Assembly (NCBI GenBank): GCA_024404445.1
Contig: JAKSPY010000003.1
Span: 1-48,959 of the forward strand
Direction of reading: 5' to 3'
DNA: 48,959 nucleotides
Source: Clostridia bacterium
GTDB lineage: Bacteria; Bacillota; Clostridia; Oscillospirales; CAG-272
Each line of letters begins with the position of its first letter. Within the stretch, counting starts at the first letter, position 1. This document shows positions 26,953 through 34,861 of this stretch, piece by piece. The position numbers were made by a program, and so were the translations under genes. The notes below the pieces were generated by a model. It saw only the letters and a program-made list of their open reading frames with translations, did not search any database and was not told the DNA's origin.

Positions 26953-27088
26953 ATGATCGTTTGCCCAAAAAGCTGTCATTCCGAGCTGTGCGAGGAATCT
27001 GCTTCGTATTCGGTCGCATGACCTGTCTGTGATCGAACATTCTATCAGATTCTTCGGCACAAGTGCCTCAGAATGGCAGGGAAGTAAG
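26953..27088. repeat. Dispersed palindromic repeat, two-module copy
   Basis: GTCATTCCGAGC...CGAGGAATCTG, a variable middle, then CAGATTCTTCGGC...GCCTCAGAATGGCAG. The second module is the inverse of the first, so the whole can fold into one long imperfect hairpin. It nearly matches 39697-39850. It sits between the double-glycine peptide and the end of the convergent importer operon. Confidence 0.8.
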
Positions 27089-27090
27089 AC

Positions 27091-28179
27091 TTATCTGATG
27101 TGCAGAATGACCTCGTTTGCGTACTCGTCGCCGTCGGACGTGTTATGCTCCAGCTCCGCGTATTGCTTATCGAGAATGGCGAGCGCGGTGGCGTTTTCGC
27201 TTGACCGAGGATCGAACGCGTCTTTGCCGTAACGGTATTTAGCGTATACAGTCTGTCTGTTTTCGTCGTATTCCACGCAGATGTATATTCTGTCGTCTTT
27301 GATTTCCGGTATTACGATCTGTGTCGTCAGTTCTTCCGTCGCCGCCAACAGTTTTCCCGTCAGCTCACGTGATATGCGGTTTGAGATGCAGAACTGCTCC
27401 ATGCCGTTTATGACCGCCGGGAAGTCAAAGCCCGTGCCGTCCGGCTTGTGCTCATAGACCTTGAGCTGTCGGATAAAGCGCCGTGTCAGTTCCTTTTGCG
27501 GATGGTCGAATATCTGCTCCGGCGTTCCGTCCTCGTATATTCCTCCGTTTGTGAGGAAAAGGACACGACTGCTGACATCCTTTGCAAATTTCAGCTCATG
27601 TGTGACGATAAGCATCGTCTTGCCCGTTTCGGCAAGGCGGCGTATGACCGATTGCACTTCGCCGACCATCGTCGGATCGAGCGCGCTTGTCGGCTCATCG
27701 AATAAAATGATATCGGGATCGGTGGACAGCGTCCTCGCTATTGCCACACGTTGCTTCTGACCGCCGGACAGCATATGGGGGTATTGCATTGCGCGCCCGT
27801 CAAGACCCACCAACCTCAGAAGCTCCATTGCCTTATTGTACGCCGTCTGTCTGTCAGCACCCAACAGGTCGATCTGCGGCATCATCACGTTTTCTATTAC
27901 GGTGAGATGACCGAAAAGATTGAAAGATTGGAATACCATGCCCATTTTTTTGCGTACCGCACTCAGATTGCATTTCTTATCCGTTACGCAGATGCCGTCC
28001 ACGATGATCGAGCCGGACGTCGGCGTTTCCAGACGGTTGATGCAACGGATGAATGTTGATTTACCCGTACCGGACGGACCGATGACGGAAACGACCTCTC
28101 CGTCGTTGATCGTCACGTTCATATCCTCTATCGGGGTTGCCGCGGCGTAAGCCTTGCGAAGGTGTTTTACCTCTATCAT
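27091..28179 (-). CDS. GlnQ-type amino acid ABC transporter ATPase with C-terminal HATPase-like domain
   Basis: Residues 1-240 are a standard polar amino acid importer ATPase: Walker A GPSGTGKST, Q-loop MVFQSFNLF, signature LSGGQKQRVAIAR, Walker B IILFDEPTSALD and a His switch in VTHELKFA. The family normally ends near residue 245, but this protein continues to 362. The extra segment (LLAATEELTTQIVIP, YICVEYDENRQTVYAKYRYG, DAFDP, NEVILHIR) has the order of strands and helices of an RsbW-like histidine-kinase-type ATPase domain, though the N-box Asn is missing. It may be a degenerate or regulatory module. The ATG overlaps the stop of the substrate-binding/permease gene. The HATPase call is tentative. 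Confidence 0.8.
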   Translation of the reverse strand: MIEVKHLRKAYAAATPIEDMNVTINDGEVVSVIGPSGTGKSTFIRCINRLETPTSGSIIVDGICVTDKKCNLSAVRKKMGMVFQSFNLFGHLTVIENVMMPQIDLLGADRQTAYNKAMELLRLVGLDGRAMQYPHMLSGGQKQRVAIARTLSTDPDIILFDEPTSALDPTMVGEVQSVIRRLAETGKTMLIVTHELKFAKDVSSRVLFLTNGGIYEDGTPEQIFDHPQKELTRRFIRQLKVYEHKPDGTGFDFPAVINGMEQFCISNRISRELTGKLLAATEELTTQIVIPEIKDDRIYICVEYDENRQTVYAKYRYGKDAFDPRSSENATALAILDKQYAELEHNTSDGDEYANEVILHIR

Positions 28180-30437
28180 TTCGTTGTCACTCCCTTCAGA
28201 AGGCGGATCTTTTTACGTGATGTGGGATTGATGTTCAGCTCTATGCGCTTTACCAGCGACGACGTGATCACTGCCATCAGAAAATACAGTATCGCCGTGA
28301 CGATAAGCGGGAAAAATGCCTCAAACGTTCTGCTTCTGACGATATCGCTGACCTTTGTCAGATCCTGCACCGCGATGTATCCCACGATGGCGGTGCCTTT
28401 TATCAGCTGTACGATCGCGCTCTTATACCCGGGCAGGAAATGGATGGCCGCCTGCGGCAGGATCACCTTCATAAAAGCGCGGCCTTCCGTGTAACCGAGC
28501 GCCAACGCGGCCTCTCGCTGACCGCCATCGACGGCATCGACGCCGACCTTCATGACACCGACTACCGAGCCTGCAAAGATCAGCGTGAACCCGATAATCG
28601 ACACGATCGTGCCGCTGATGACCACATGACCGAAAATGATGTAGTACAGTATCATCAGAATAACGACGACGGGCGTATTCTCCGTGATGCGCATGAGGAT
28701 ATTTATGAACTTACGGTATATTTTGCCCGAACGGTAGTAAATGAGATATGCCGCAAAGCCTACCGTCGTTCCGAACAGAAGGGACAGCACGACGACCGAC
28801 AGCGTGGTGCCCATGCCGGAAAAGAAGAGCAGGTAGCGCTTTTCACGAATGAAGGTTTTATCAAAGCTTTCGGCTATCGAGGTGAAAAACGCCGACAGAT
28901 CGGTATGTGACTCCGTTGGGTTGTCATCAACGGTCACCGCGATACCGCCTGAATAATAAGGATCGGAGAAGAGCATCGTTTCCTTTCGTTCTTCCGTTAT
29001 TGAGCTACAGCAGGCGCCGAAATCGCATTTGCCCACGGTAAGGTTGTTGAACATTCCTGCCAGATCGCAGTCCATTATTTTCAGATCGTAACCGTACGCA
29101 CGGCAGAACCTTACAGCCAGATCCACGTCGTACCCCGCATAGGCATTATCCTTTATGTATATGAACGGTGCGCCGACGATAGAATCCGTCACCATGGTGA
29201 GGGTGCCGTTTTCGCCGGTCAGACCCTCAAAGTTCACCTTTTGTTTTTCGTGATCCGCGCCTAACCAAATTTCACGCATATCATCAAAAGTGCCGTCCTC
29301 ACGACACTGTGCAAAAAATTCATTGGCATCATTGCGCAGCTTTTCGCTGTTTGCGTTCACTTTCGGTATTGCCCACGCATAGGATTCCTCCTTCAATAAC
29401 GTCAGTATCCTTTGTGACGTGTAATCATTTGTGAGCATACGCGCTATCGGCTCGTCGTTGATATAGGCGGCGAGCTTTCCCTTATTCAATGCAAGCGCCA
29501 GATCAGCATTACTGTTGAAATATTCGATCTTACACCCCGGGATCATTTCTTGCGCCACGACGTCGTACGCGGCTCCTGCCTGCGCGCCGATCCGGGCGCC
29601 TGCCAGCTGACTGATCGACGTGATCTTGTTTCCGGGGGTGGTGTCCTTTGCGACGAGCACGGTGCCGCCGACATAATCAGGATCGGAAAACAGTATACTT
29701 TTACTGCGCTCTTCAGTCACGGTGACACATCCGGCGCCGAAATCGCACTTGCCGCTGCTGACCATCGGAATGATCGTGTCAAAATTACCGTCTACGATGT
29801 CGATCCCGTATCCGTATTCGCGGCAAAAGAGCACGGCGATATCGATATCATATCCCGCGTACTGATTATCCTTGATATAGGAAAACGGTGCGCCCATACT
29901 TGTGGTGGTGGCAAATGAGAGCACCCCGTTTTTCGCGGTCAGTCCATCCATGTCGATGAATTTGACACTTTCATCTTTGCCAAACCATTTTGCGTCTGTT
30001 TTTTCTATTGTGCCGTCTTCCTTGCATTTCTTGAGAAATTCATTCATTTGCCGGCAAAGTTCCGAGCTTCTCGCGTCGTCCTTTTTGAATAGAAAGGCGT
30101 AACTGTCATCCGTAAACTGCTTAACGAATTTGTGACCGGTATACTCATCCGTCAATATCCGTCCGACAGGGCTGTCGGCAATATAGGCGTCGATTTTTCC
30201 CATTTCCAACGCCATAGCCATATCGGAGTTCGAGTTATAATACGAGATAACCGGGTTTTTGTACTCGGCGGTCGCGATATCGTCATGTACCGTACCCAAA
30301 AGGACGCCGATCCGCTTACCGTCGTAACTGACGACAGTCGGATCACTGTTATCGGACTTCTGCGACGTGCAGGAGCAGATCATCGGTATAAGCATTAACA
30401 CCAGCACAATAAGTGCGGCGGCTCTTTTTATGTGCAT
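28176..30437 (-). CDS. Fused tandem substrate-binding and permease protein of an amino acid ABC importer
   Basis: The start is ATG 30437, after AAAGGAG and giving a lipoprotein signal (IVLVLMLIPMICSC, Cys23); upstream in-frame codons are not signal-like. The 753-residue chain holds binding-protein lobes in the order lobe 2 (about 38-155), lobe 1 (165-262), lobe 2 (275-395), lobe 1 (405-503), then a HisM-type permease (about 535-750) with an EAA loop (GGQREAALALGYTEGRAF). Canonical binding proteins start with lobe 1 (as in GAPFSYIKDNQYAGYDIDIA), so the array is circularly permuted or has lost its first lobe. The two lobe 2-lobe 1 units are clearly similar to each other. With the downstream ATPase it makes a complete importer, probably for polar amino acids. 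Confidence 0.88.
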   Translation of the reverse strand: MHIKRAAALIVLVLMLIPMICSCTSQKSDNSDPTVVSYDGKRIGVLLGTVHDDIATAEYKNPVISYYNSNSDMAMALEMGKIDAYIADSPVGRILTDEYTGHKFVKQFTDDSYAFLFKKDDARSSELCRQMNEFLKKCKEDGTIEKTDAKWFGKDESVKFIDMDGLTAKNGVLSFATTTSMGAPFSYIKDNQYAGYDIDIAVLFCREYGYGIDIVDGNFDTIIPMVSSGKCDFGAGCVTVTEERSKSILFSDPDYVGGTVLVAKDTTPGNKITSISQLAGARIGAQAGAAYDVVAQEMIPGCKIEYFNSNADLALALNKGKLAAYINDEPIARMLTNDYTSQRILTLLKEESYAWAIPKVNANSEKLRNDANEFFAQCREDGTFDDMREIWLGADHEKQKVNFEGLTGENGTLTMVTDSIVGAPFIYIKDNAYAGYDVDLAVRFCRAYGYDLKIMDCDLAGMFNNLTVGKCDFGACCSSITEERKETMLFSDPYYSGGIAVTVDDNPTESHTDLSAFFTSIAESFDKTFIREKRYLLFFSGMGTTLSVVVLSLLFGTTVGFAAYLIYYRSGKIYRKFINILMRITENTPVVVILMILYYIIFGHVVISGTIVSIIGFTLIFAGSVVGVMKVGVDAVDGGQREAALALGYTEGRAFMKVILPQAAIHFLPGYKSAIVQLIKGTAIVGYIAVQDLTKVSDIVRSRTFEAFFPLIVTAILYFLMAVITSSLVKRIELNINPTSRKKIRLLKGVTTK

Positions 30438-30543
30438 TGTCGTTCTCCTTTGGCTTTTTGTCCGCGGTTTTTGACCTGTATGCGACGGACAAAGGAAGGT
30501 TGGGGTGCCAAATATTTTCAATTCTGATATTTTAACGAATACT

Positions 30544-30572
30544 ATACTATCACACGCGGATGCCGTTGTCAA
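30544..30572 (-). promoter_or_regulatory. Promoter of the fused importer operon
   Basis: Minus strand TTGACA (30572-30567), a 17-base spacer and TAGTAT (30549-30544). The leader to ATG 30437 is about 100 bases, and no riboswitch was recognised in it. Confidence 0.6.
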
Positions 30573-30676
30573 TAGCGCAAAGGGCATCACGGCAGGCCGG
30601 GATACGCGATTTGACTGCTTTATCGCGATTTTTTGTCGGTTGAAGGGGAAATTTAACAAAAACGCTGAAAATCCGA

Positions 30677-30705
30677 TTGACTTTTTCATAGATTAGTTAT
30701 AATAT
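30677..30705 (+). promoter_or_regulatory. Promoter of the phosphoribosyltransferase operon
   Basis: TTGACT (30677-30682), a 17-base spacer and TAATAT (30700-30705), divergent from the importer promoter. Confidence 0.65.
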
Positions 30706-30800
30706 TATATACGGAAATATATCGGATGGCGCGGCTGACATACTGCACTTACAATATTGCCTGTCGCCATGACGAAAAAGAAATATACGGAGGCACAACC

Positions 30801-31358
30801 ATGAAAGAATTTTACAGAATGAAGATCGCAGGCGTCGAAAGGGATCTGCCGCTTTGCCCGCTGAACGATAAGCTGAAGATCGCCGCGTTCGTTATTTTCG
30901 GCGACGTTGAGCTGACGGTAAAATCGGCGGAAGCACTCAGCAAACTCTTGCCGGAGCACGATATCATGATCACGGCTGAAAGCAAGGGCATTCCGCTTAT
31001 TCACGAAATGGCGCGTCAGACCGGCGAAAACGAATACATCGTCGCCAGAAAGCGCGCAAAGCTGTATATGAAGGACGTATTTACGGTCAACGTGAATTCC
31101 ATTACGACGTCCGGCGCGCAGACGCTGTGCATTGACGGAAAGGATAAAGAGAAAATGACCGGCAAAAGGGTCGTCATCATCGATGACGTCATCAGCACGG
31201 GTGAGTCGTTGCTCGCGCTGGAAAAGCTGGTAGAGCAGGCCGGCGGCGAAATAGTCGGAAAGATGGCGATCCTCGCAGAGGGCGACGCTAAGGATCGCAA
31301 GGATATCACATACCTTTCGTATCTGCCGTTGTTTGATGCCGAAGGGAACGAAATCTGA
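30801..31358 (+). CDS. Type I phosphoribosyltransferase (adenine PRT-like)
   Basis: The start at 30801 follows CGGAGG; a frame open from 30726 adds only implausible sequence. The 185-residue protein has the PRPP-binding loop VVIIDDVISTGESLLAL at about residues 115-131 and the general fold of purine phosphoribosyltransferases (ITAESKGIPLIHEMARQ; EYIVARKRAK). It would salvage a purine base to its nucleotide. Adenine is the best guess, but xanthine-type relatives and PRT-fold regulators look similar. It is 16 bases before the dipeptidase gene, and a purine nucleoside phosphorylase lies 2 kb downstream. Confidence 0.75.
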   Translation: MKEFYRMKIAGVERDLPLCPLNDKLKIAAFVIFGDVELTVKSAEALSKLLPEHDIMITAESKGIPLIHEMARQTGENEYIVARKRAKLYMKDVFTVNVNSITTSGAQTLCIDGKDKEKMTGKRVVIIDDVISTGESLLALEKLVEQAGGEIVGKMAILAEGDAKDRKDITYLSYLPLFDAEGNEI

Positions 31359-31374
31359 TTAGGAGGATTCCGCA

Positions 31375-32781
31375 ATGATCAATGTCGAATACAAATTCAA
31401 CGCTTTTATCGATGCCGCCGCAAGTGATATGGTTGCGGCTCTGTCGCGTCTGGTCAGCATACCCAGCGTAAGATCGGAGTCAAAACCGGGTTGCCCGTTC
31501 GGTGAAAACACCGTCAGGGTGCTGAATGAAATGCTGAGCATGGCGGAAAAAATGGGATTTACGGTCAACAATGTCGATAACTACGTCGGCACGATCGACT
31601 ATTATCCGGACAGAGAGCCGACGTTGGGCATCATGTGCCATCTGGACGTAGTGCCCGCCGACGGTATAGGCTGGAACACGCCCCCGTACATTCTGACTTT
31701 GAGCGGAGGTAAGCTTTACGGTCGCGGCACAATGGACGATAAGGGTCCCGCCGTTGCCGTGCTTTACGCCATGTATATGCTGAAACAGCTCGGCGTGAAG
31801 CTGAAGGAGAACGTCCGCCTCATCGTCGGGACTAACGAGGAAAACGGATCGGGCGATATAGTGTATTACAGAAGAAAGGCCAAATTGCCGCCACGCGTAT
31901 TCACGCCGGACGCGACCTTCCCCGTCATCAATATCGAAAAGGGTATGATACGCGGCGAATTCACGCGTGAGATCGTCAGCGAGGGCGAAAAGTCGATCGT
32001 CTCGTTGAATGCAGGGACAGTCGTGAACGCGGTGCCCGCGTCTGCCGAGGCGATCGTCAGAGGCTTTGACGTTGCGGCCGTCACCGCGGCATCCGAAAAG
32101 GCGCCGCAGGAGGTCAGCTATAAGGTCGATCAGCTTGACGACGCACAGGTGAAGATCACCGTGACGGGCGTCAGCGCCCACGCTTCATGGCCGAAATCGG
32201 GTAAAAACGCTCTGACCGCGCTTCTGGTCCTGCTGTCAAACCTCAAGACCGATGACGCGACGGCAAAGGAGTTTGCCAATATCACTAAGGTATTCTCGCA
32301 CGGCGACGTAACGGGCGAAAAGCTGGGCATAGTCTGCTCGGACGAAAAAAGCGGCGCGCTGTCGTTCGTCCACAGCGTCGCAAAATACGACGGCAAAAAG
32401 TACGTCGGTGATTTCGATATCAGATTCCCTCTGTGCGAAAGCGTGGACGGCATACGCACAAAGATCGAAAAGAAGGTATCGAAGTACGGCATAGACGTAA
32501 AGATCCTGTCGGGCGTCGAGCCTCACGAGGTAGACGCGGATTCACCGTTCATCAAGGAACTGTTGGACTCATACACCGCGGTGACCAAGAAGGCAGGCAC
32601 GTGCCTCGCCATCGGCGGCGGCACATACGTGCACGACATACCCGGCGGCGTAGCATTCGGTGCCGAATCACGCGGTGAGTCGAATAATGTTCACGGTGCC
32701 AATGAGCATATTTCGTTGGATAAGCTGAAAGAGATCACAAAAATCTACGCAACGGCCATCTATCGCCTGTGCGGGAAATAA
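31375..32781 (+). CDS. M20 family dipeptidase (PepV/Sapep-like)
   Basis: The 468-residue protein has the di-zinc M20 site: His in MCHLDVVP with catalytic Asp, Asp in GRGTMDDKGP, the general base pair in TNEENGSGD, His in GVSAHASWP of the lid domain, and the C-terminal zinc ligand in ESNNVHGANEHI. Length and order match PepV/Sapep-type dipeptidases, which cleave a wide range of dipeptides in the cytoplasm. It shares a transcript with the phosphoribosyltransferase and has a GGAGG ribosome site. Confidence 0.9.
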   Translation: MINVEYKFNAFIDAAASDMVAALSRLVSIPSVRSESKPGCPFGENTVRVLNEMLSMAEKMGFTVNNVDNYVGTIDYYPDREPTLGIMCHLDVVPADGIGWNTPPYILTLSGGKLYGRGTMDDKGPAVAVLYAMYMLKQLGVKLKENVRLIVGTNEENGSGDIVYYRRKAKLPPRVFTPDATFPVINIEKGMIRGEFTREIVSEGEKSIVSLNAGTVVNAVPASAEAIVRGFDVAAVTAASEKAPQEVSYKVDQLDDAQVKITVTGVSAHASWPKSGKNALTALLVLLSNLKTDDATAKEFANITKVFSHGDVTGEKLGIVCSDEKSGALSFVHSVAKYDGKKYVGDFDIRFPLCESVDGIRTKIEKKVSKYGIDVKILSGVEPHEVDADSPFIKELLDSYTAVTKKAGTCLAIGGGTYVHDIPGGVAFGAESRGESNNVHGANEHISLDKLKEITKIYATAIYRLCGK

Positions 32782-32786
32782 TCCGG

Positions 32787-32816
32787 TTGATACGGTTTTA
32801 CCGCCTGACGTACGAT
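32787..32816 (+). promoter_or_regulatory. Candidate promoter of the sigma factor gene
   Basis: TTGATA (32787-32792), an 18-base spacer and TACGAT (32811-32816). The -10 is weak (four of six). Confidence 0.4.
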
Positions 32817-32844
32817 ATCACCATAAAGAAAGTTGACCGCAAAT

Positions 32845-33324
32845 ATGACAGACTATAAGCAGGAAGATATTTATACCGAATATCATGACAAGGTCTTCGG
32901 ATATATTCACAACCGCATCGCGTCATGGCACGATGCGGAGGATATCTGCGCCGACGTTTTCGTAAAGGTGTTTTCACATCTCGACAGCTTTGACGAAACG
33001 AAGGCTTCACTGTCCACGTGGATATATACCATCACGCGCAACACACTTCGCGACCGATACCGCACGACACACGTTTCCGATCAGCTGGATGACAGCTCGT
33101 CGGGGGATGATGATTTTGTTGACGATATATGCAAAAGTGAGTCACTGCAACAGTTGGCGGACGCGCTGGAAAAGTTGGACGACCGTCAACGCGATATCGT
33201 CATATTGCATTATTATTCCGGTAAGACGCTGTTGCAGATAGCGGATCATATGTCACTGTCGTACAGTTATGTAAAGGTACTGCACAATAAAGCTTTGGCA
33301 AACCTGAAGGTATTATTCGGTTGA
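32845..33324 (+). CDS. ECF-type RNA polymerase sigma factor
   Basis: I prefer ATG 32845 (MTDYKQEDIY); a TTG at 32833 in the same frame would add four residues. The 159-residue protein has sigma region 2 (YHDKVFGYIHNRI, HDAEDICADVFVKVF, STWIYTITRNTLRDRYR) and region 4 (LDDRQRDIVILHYYSGKTLL followed by the helix-turn-helix segment SLSYSYVKVLHNKALANLK), with nothing between but an acidic linker. No anti-sigma factor gene is beside it: the next gene encodes a purine nucleoside phosphorylase 25 bases downstream. How it is held in check is therefore unknown; the acidic linker or a distant partner might do it. Confidence 0.85.
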   Translation: MTDYKQEDIYTEYHDKVFGYIHNRIASWHDAEDICADVFVKVFSHLDSFDETKASLSTWIYTITRNTLRDRYRTTHVSDQLDDSSSGDDDFVDDICKSESLQQLADALEKLDDRQRDIVILHYYSGKTLLQIADHMSLSYSYVKVLHNKALANLKVLFG

Positions 33325-33349
33325 CGCACAGACAAAAAGGAGTAATGAT

Positions 33350-34060
33350 ATGAGCATACCAACACCGCATATTTCGGCGTCGGCAGGCGATTTCGCCAAA
33401 ACCGTGCTTTTGCCGGGCGACCCGAAAAGATCAAAATTCATCGCCGACAATTTTTTAAGCGACGCACGCCTCGTCAATGACGTCCGCGGCGTTCAGGGCT
33501 ATACCGGGTTTTATAACGGTAAGCGCGTATCGGTGATGGCCACGGGCATGGGTCAGCCCGCCATCGGCATCTATTCGTATGAACTGTACAATTTCTACGG
33601 CGTAGAGAACATAATCAGGGTCGGCTCGTGCGGCAGTCTTTTGCCCGATCTGCACGTGCGCGACATCGTAATAGCGCAGGGCGCCTGCACCGACAGCAAT
33701 TATATGGCGCAATACAGACTGCCCGGTACGTTTTGCCCGATAGGTGATTTCGGCCTTATCACAAGGGCCGTCGCGGAGTGCGAAAAGCTCGGCGTGAATT
33801 ATAAGGTCGGCAATGTACTGTCGTCGGATTGCTTCTATCCTGACAACGGCGCTACGCTCGATTGGGCGAAAATGGGCGTCATGGCGGTGGAAATGGAGTC
33901 CGCGGCACTGTACTGCAATGCGGCGCGTGCCGGCAAAAAGGCACTGTGTATCTGCACGGTCAGCGATTCGCTGGTGCACCCTGAGGAAAACGTCGACTCT
34001 GAGCAAAGGCAGAATTCATTTACTCAGATGATGAAGATCGCACTTGAAACAGCAGAATAA
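33350..34060 (+). CDS. deoD: Purine nucleoside phosphorylase, DeoD type
   Basis: The 236-residue product has the hexameric DeoD signature: start MSIPTPHISASAGDFAKTVL, LPGDPKRSKFIA, ATGMGQPAIGIYSYEL, RVGSCGSL, AVEMESAALYC (ribose-binding) and CTVSDSLVHPEE, which carries the catalytic Asp. It splits purine (deoxy)nucleosides with phosphate in the cytoplasm, giving bases that the phosphoribosyltransferase at 30801 could reuse. AAGGAG precedes the start. Confidence 0.95.
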   Translation: MSIPTPHISASAGDFAKTVLLPGDPKRSKFIADNFLSDARLVNDVRGVQGYTGFYNGKRVSVMATGMGQPAIGIYSYELYNFYGVENIIRVGSCGSLLPDLHVRDIVIAQGACTDSNYMAQYRLPGTFCPIGDFGLITRAVAECEKLGVNYKVGNVLSSDCFYPDNGATLDWAKMGVMAVEMESAALYCNAARAGKKALCICTVSDSLVHPEENVDSEQRQNSFTQMMKIALETAE

Positions 34061-34102
34061 ACGTATATTCCGGACCCAATTCGGCAAAAAGGATGTCATG
34101 CG

Positions 34103-34861
34103 ATGAAAAAAGAGATAATAAGGGCTGAACACCTCGTTAAAAGCTTTCAGACGGAAAGCGGGACGCAGACGATACTGAACGATATCGACCTGTCGGTCTA
34201 TGAGGGCGATTTTACCGTCATTATGGGCGCAAGCGGTAGCGGAAAGTCCACGTTACTGTATAACCTTTCCGGTATGGATACGGTGACGGGCGGTCATGTT
34301 TATTTCGGCGAAACGGATATCGTGGGTTTGTCATCTGATCAGATGTCGCTGTTCAGAAGAGAGCACTGCGGTTTTATTTTTCAGCAGATATGTCTGATAA
34401 ATTCCATGACGGTGCTCAATAACGTACTCGCGGCCGGGTTGCTGAAAAAGGCAGACAAAAAGGAATTGGCCGCGCGGGCAAAGGAATTATTGACTGCGGT
34501 CGAGGTGGAGGAGCATACGTGGAGCAAATATCCGGCGCAGATTTCCGGCGGCAAAGCACAGCGCGTCGGCATAGTACGTGCGCTGATAAATCACCCGGAG
34601 GTGCTGTTTGCCGATGAGCCGACGGGCTCATTGAATTCCAAAACGGGTACCGAGGTGCTTGACCTGTTTACCGGATTCAACCTTGAGGGGCAAACCGTCG
34701 TCATGGTGACGCACGATATCAAAAGCGCGCTGAGAGGCAACCGTGTGTTGTATCTGAAGGACGGCAAGATCGTCGATGAGCTTGACCTCGGCGCATACGA
34801 CCCGGACGACTCGACAAGAAAAGAGAAGCTGGACCGTTTTTTGGGTGAAATGAAATGGTAA
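34103..34861 (+). CDS. MacB/Bce-type ABC transporter ATPase
   Basis: The 252-residue ATPase has Walker A MGASGSGKSTLL, Q-loop FIFQQICLI, signature ISGGKAQRVGIVRAL and Walker B VLFADEPTGSLN. The GSLN form is typical of LolD/MacB/BceA-class ATPases that drive mechanotransmission rather than classical transport. It overlaps the permease gene by seven bases. No two-component system is next to it, so an antibiotic-sensing role, though common for this class, is not shown. Confidence 0.88.
   Translation: MKKEIIRAEHLVKSFQTESGTQTILNDIDLSVYEGDFTVIMGASGSGKSTLLYNLSGMDTVTGGHVYFGETDIVGLSSDQMSLFRREHCGFIFQQICLINSMTVLNNVLAAGLLKKADKKELAARAKELLTAVEVEEHTWSKYPAQISGGKAQRVGIVRALINHPEVLFADEPTGSLNSKTGTEVLDLFTGFNLEGQTVVMVTHDIKSALRGNRVLYLKDGKIVDELDLGAYDPDDSTRKEKLDRFLGEMKW

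Noticed and set aside
26560-27021. Plus-strand open frame of 153 residues antisense to the double-glycine peptide
   Set aside because: No ribosome site, low-complexity translation, and it runs through a dispersed repeat. The minus-strand frame has a leader motif and good start signals.
30438-30689. Longer N-terminus for the fused importer protein
   Set aside because: It would run over the promoter and replace a clear lipoprotein signal with non-signal sequence; ATG 30437 has AAAGGAG.
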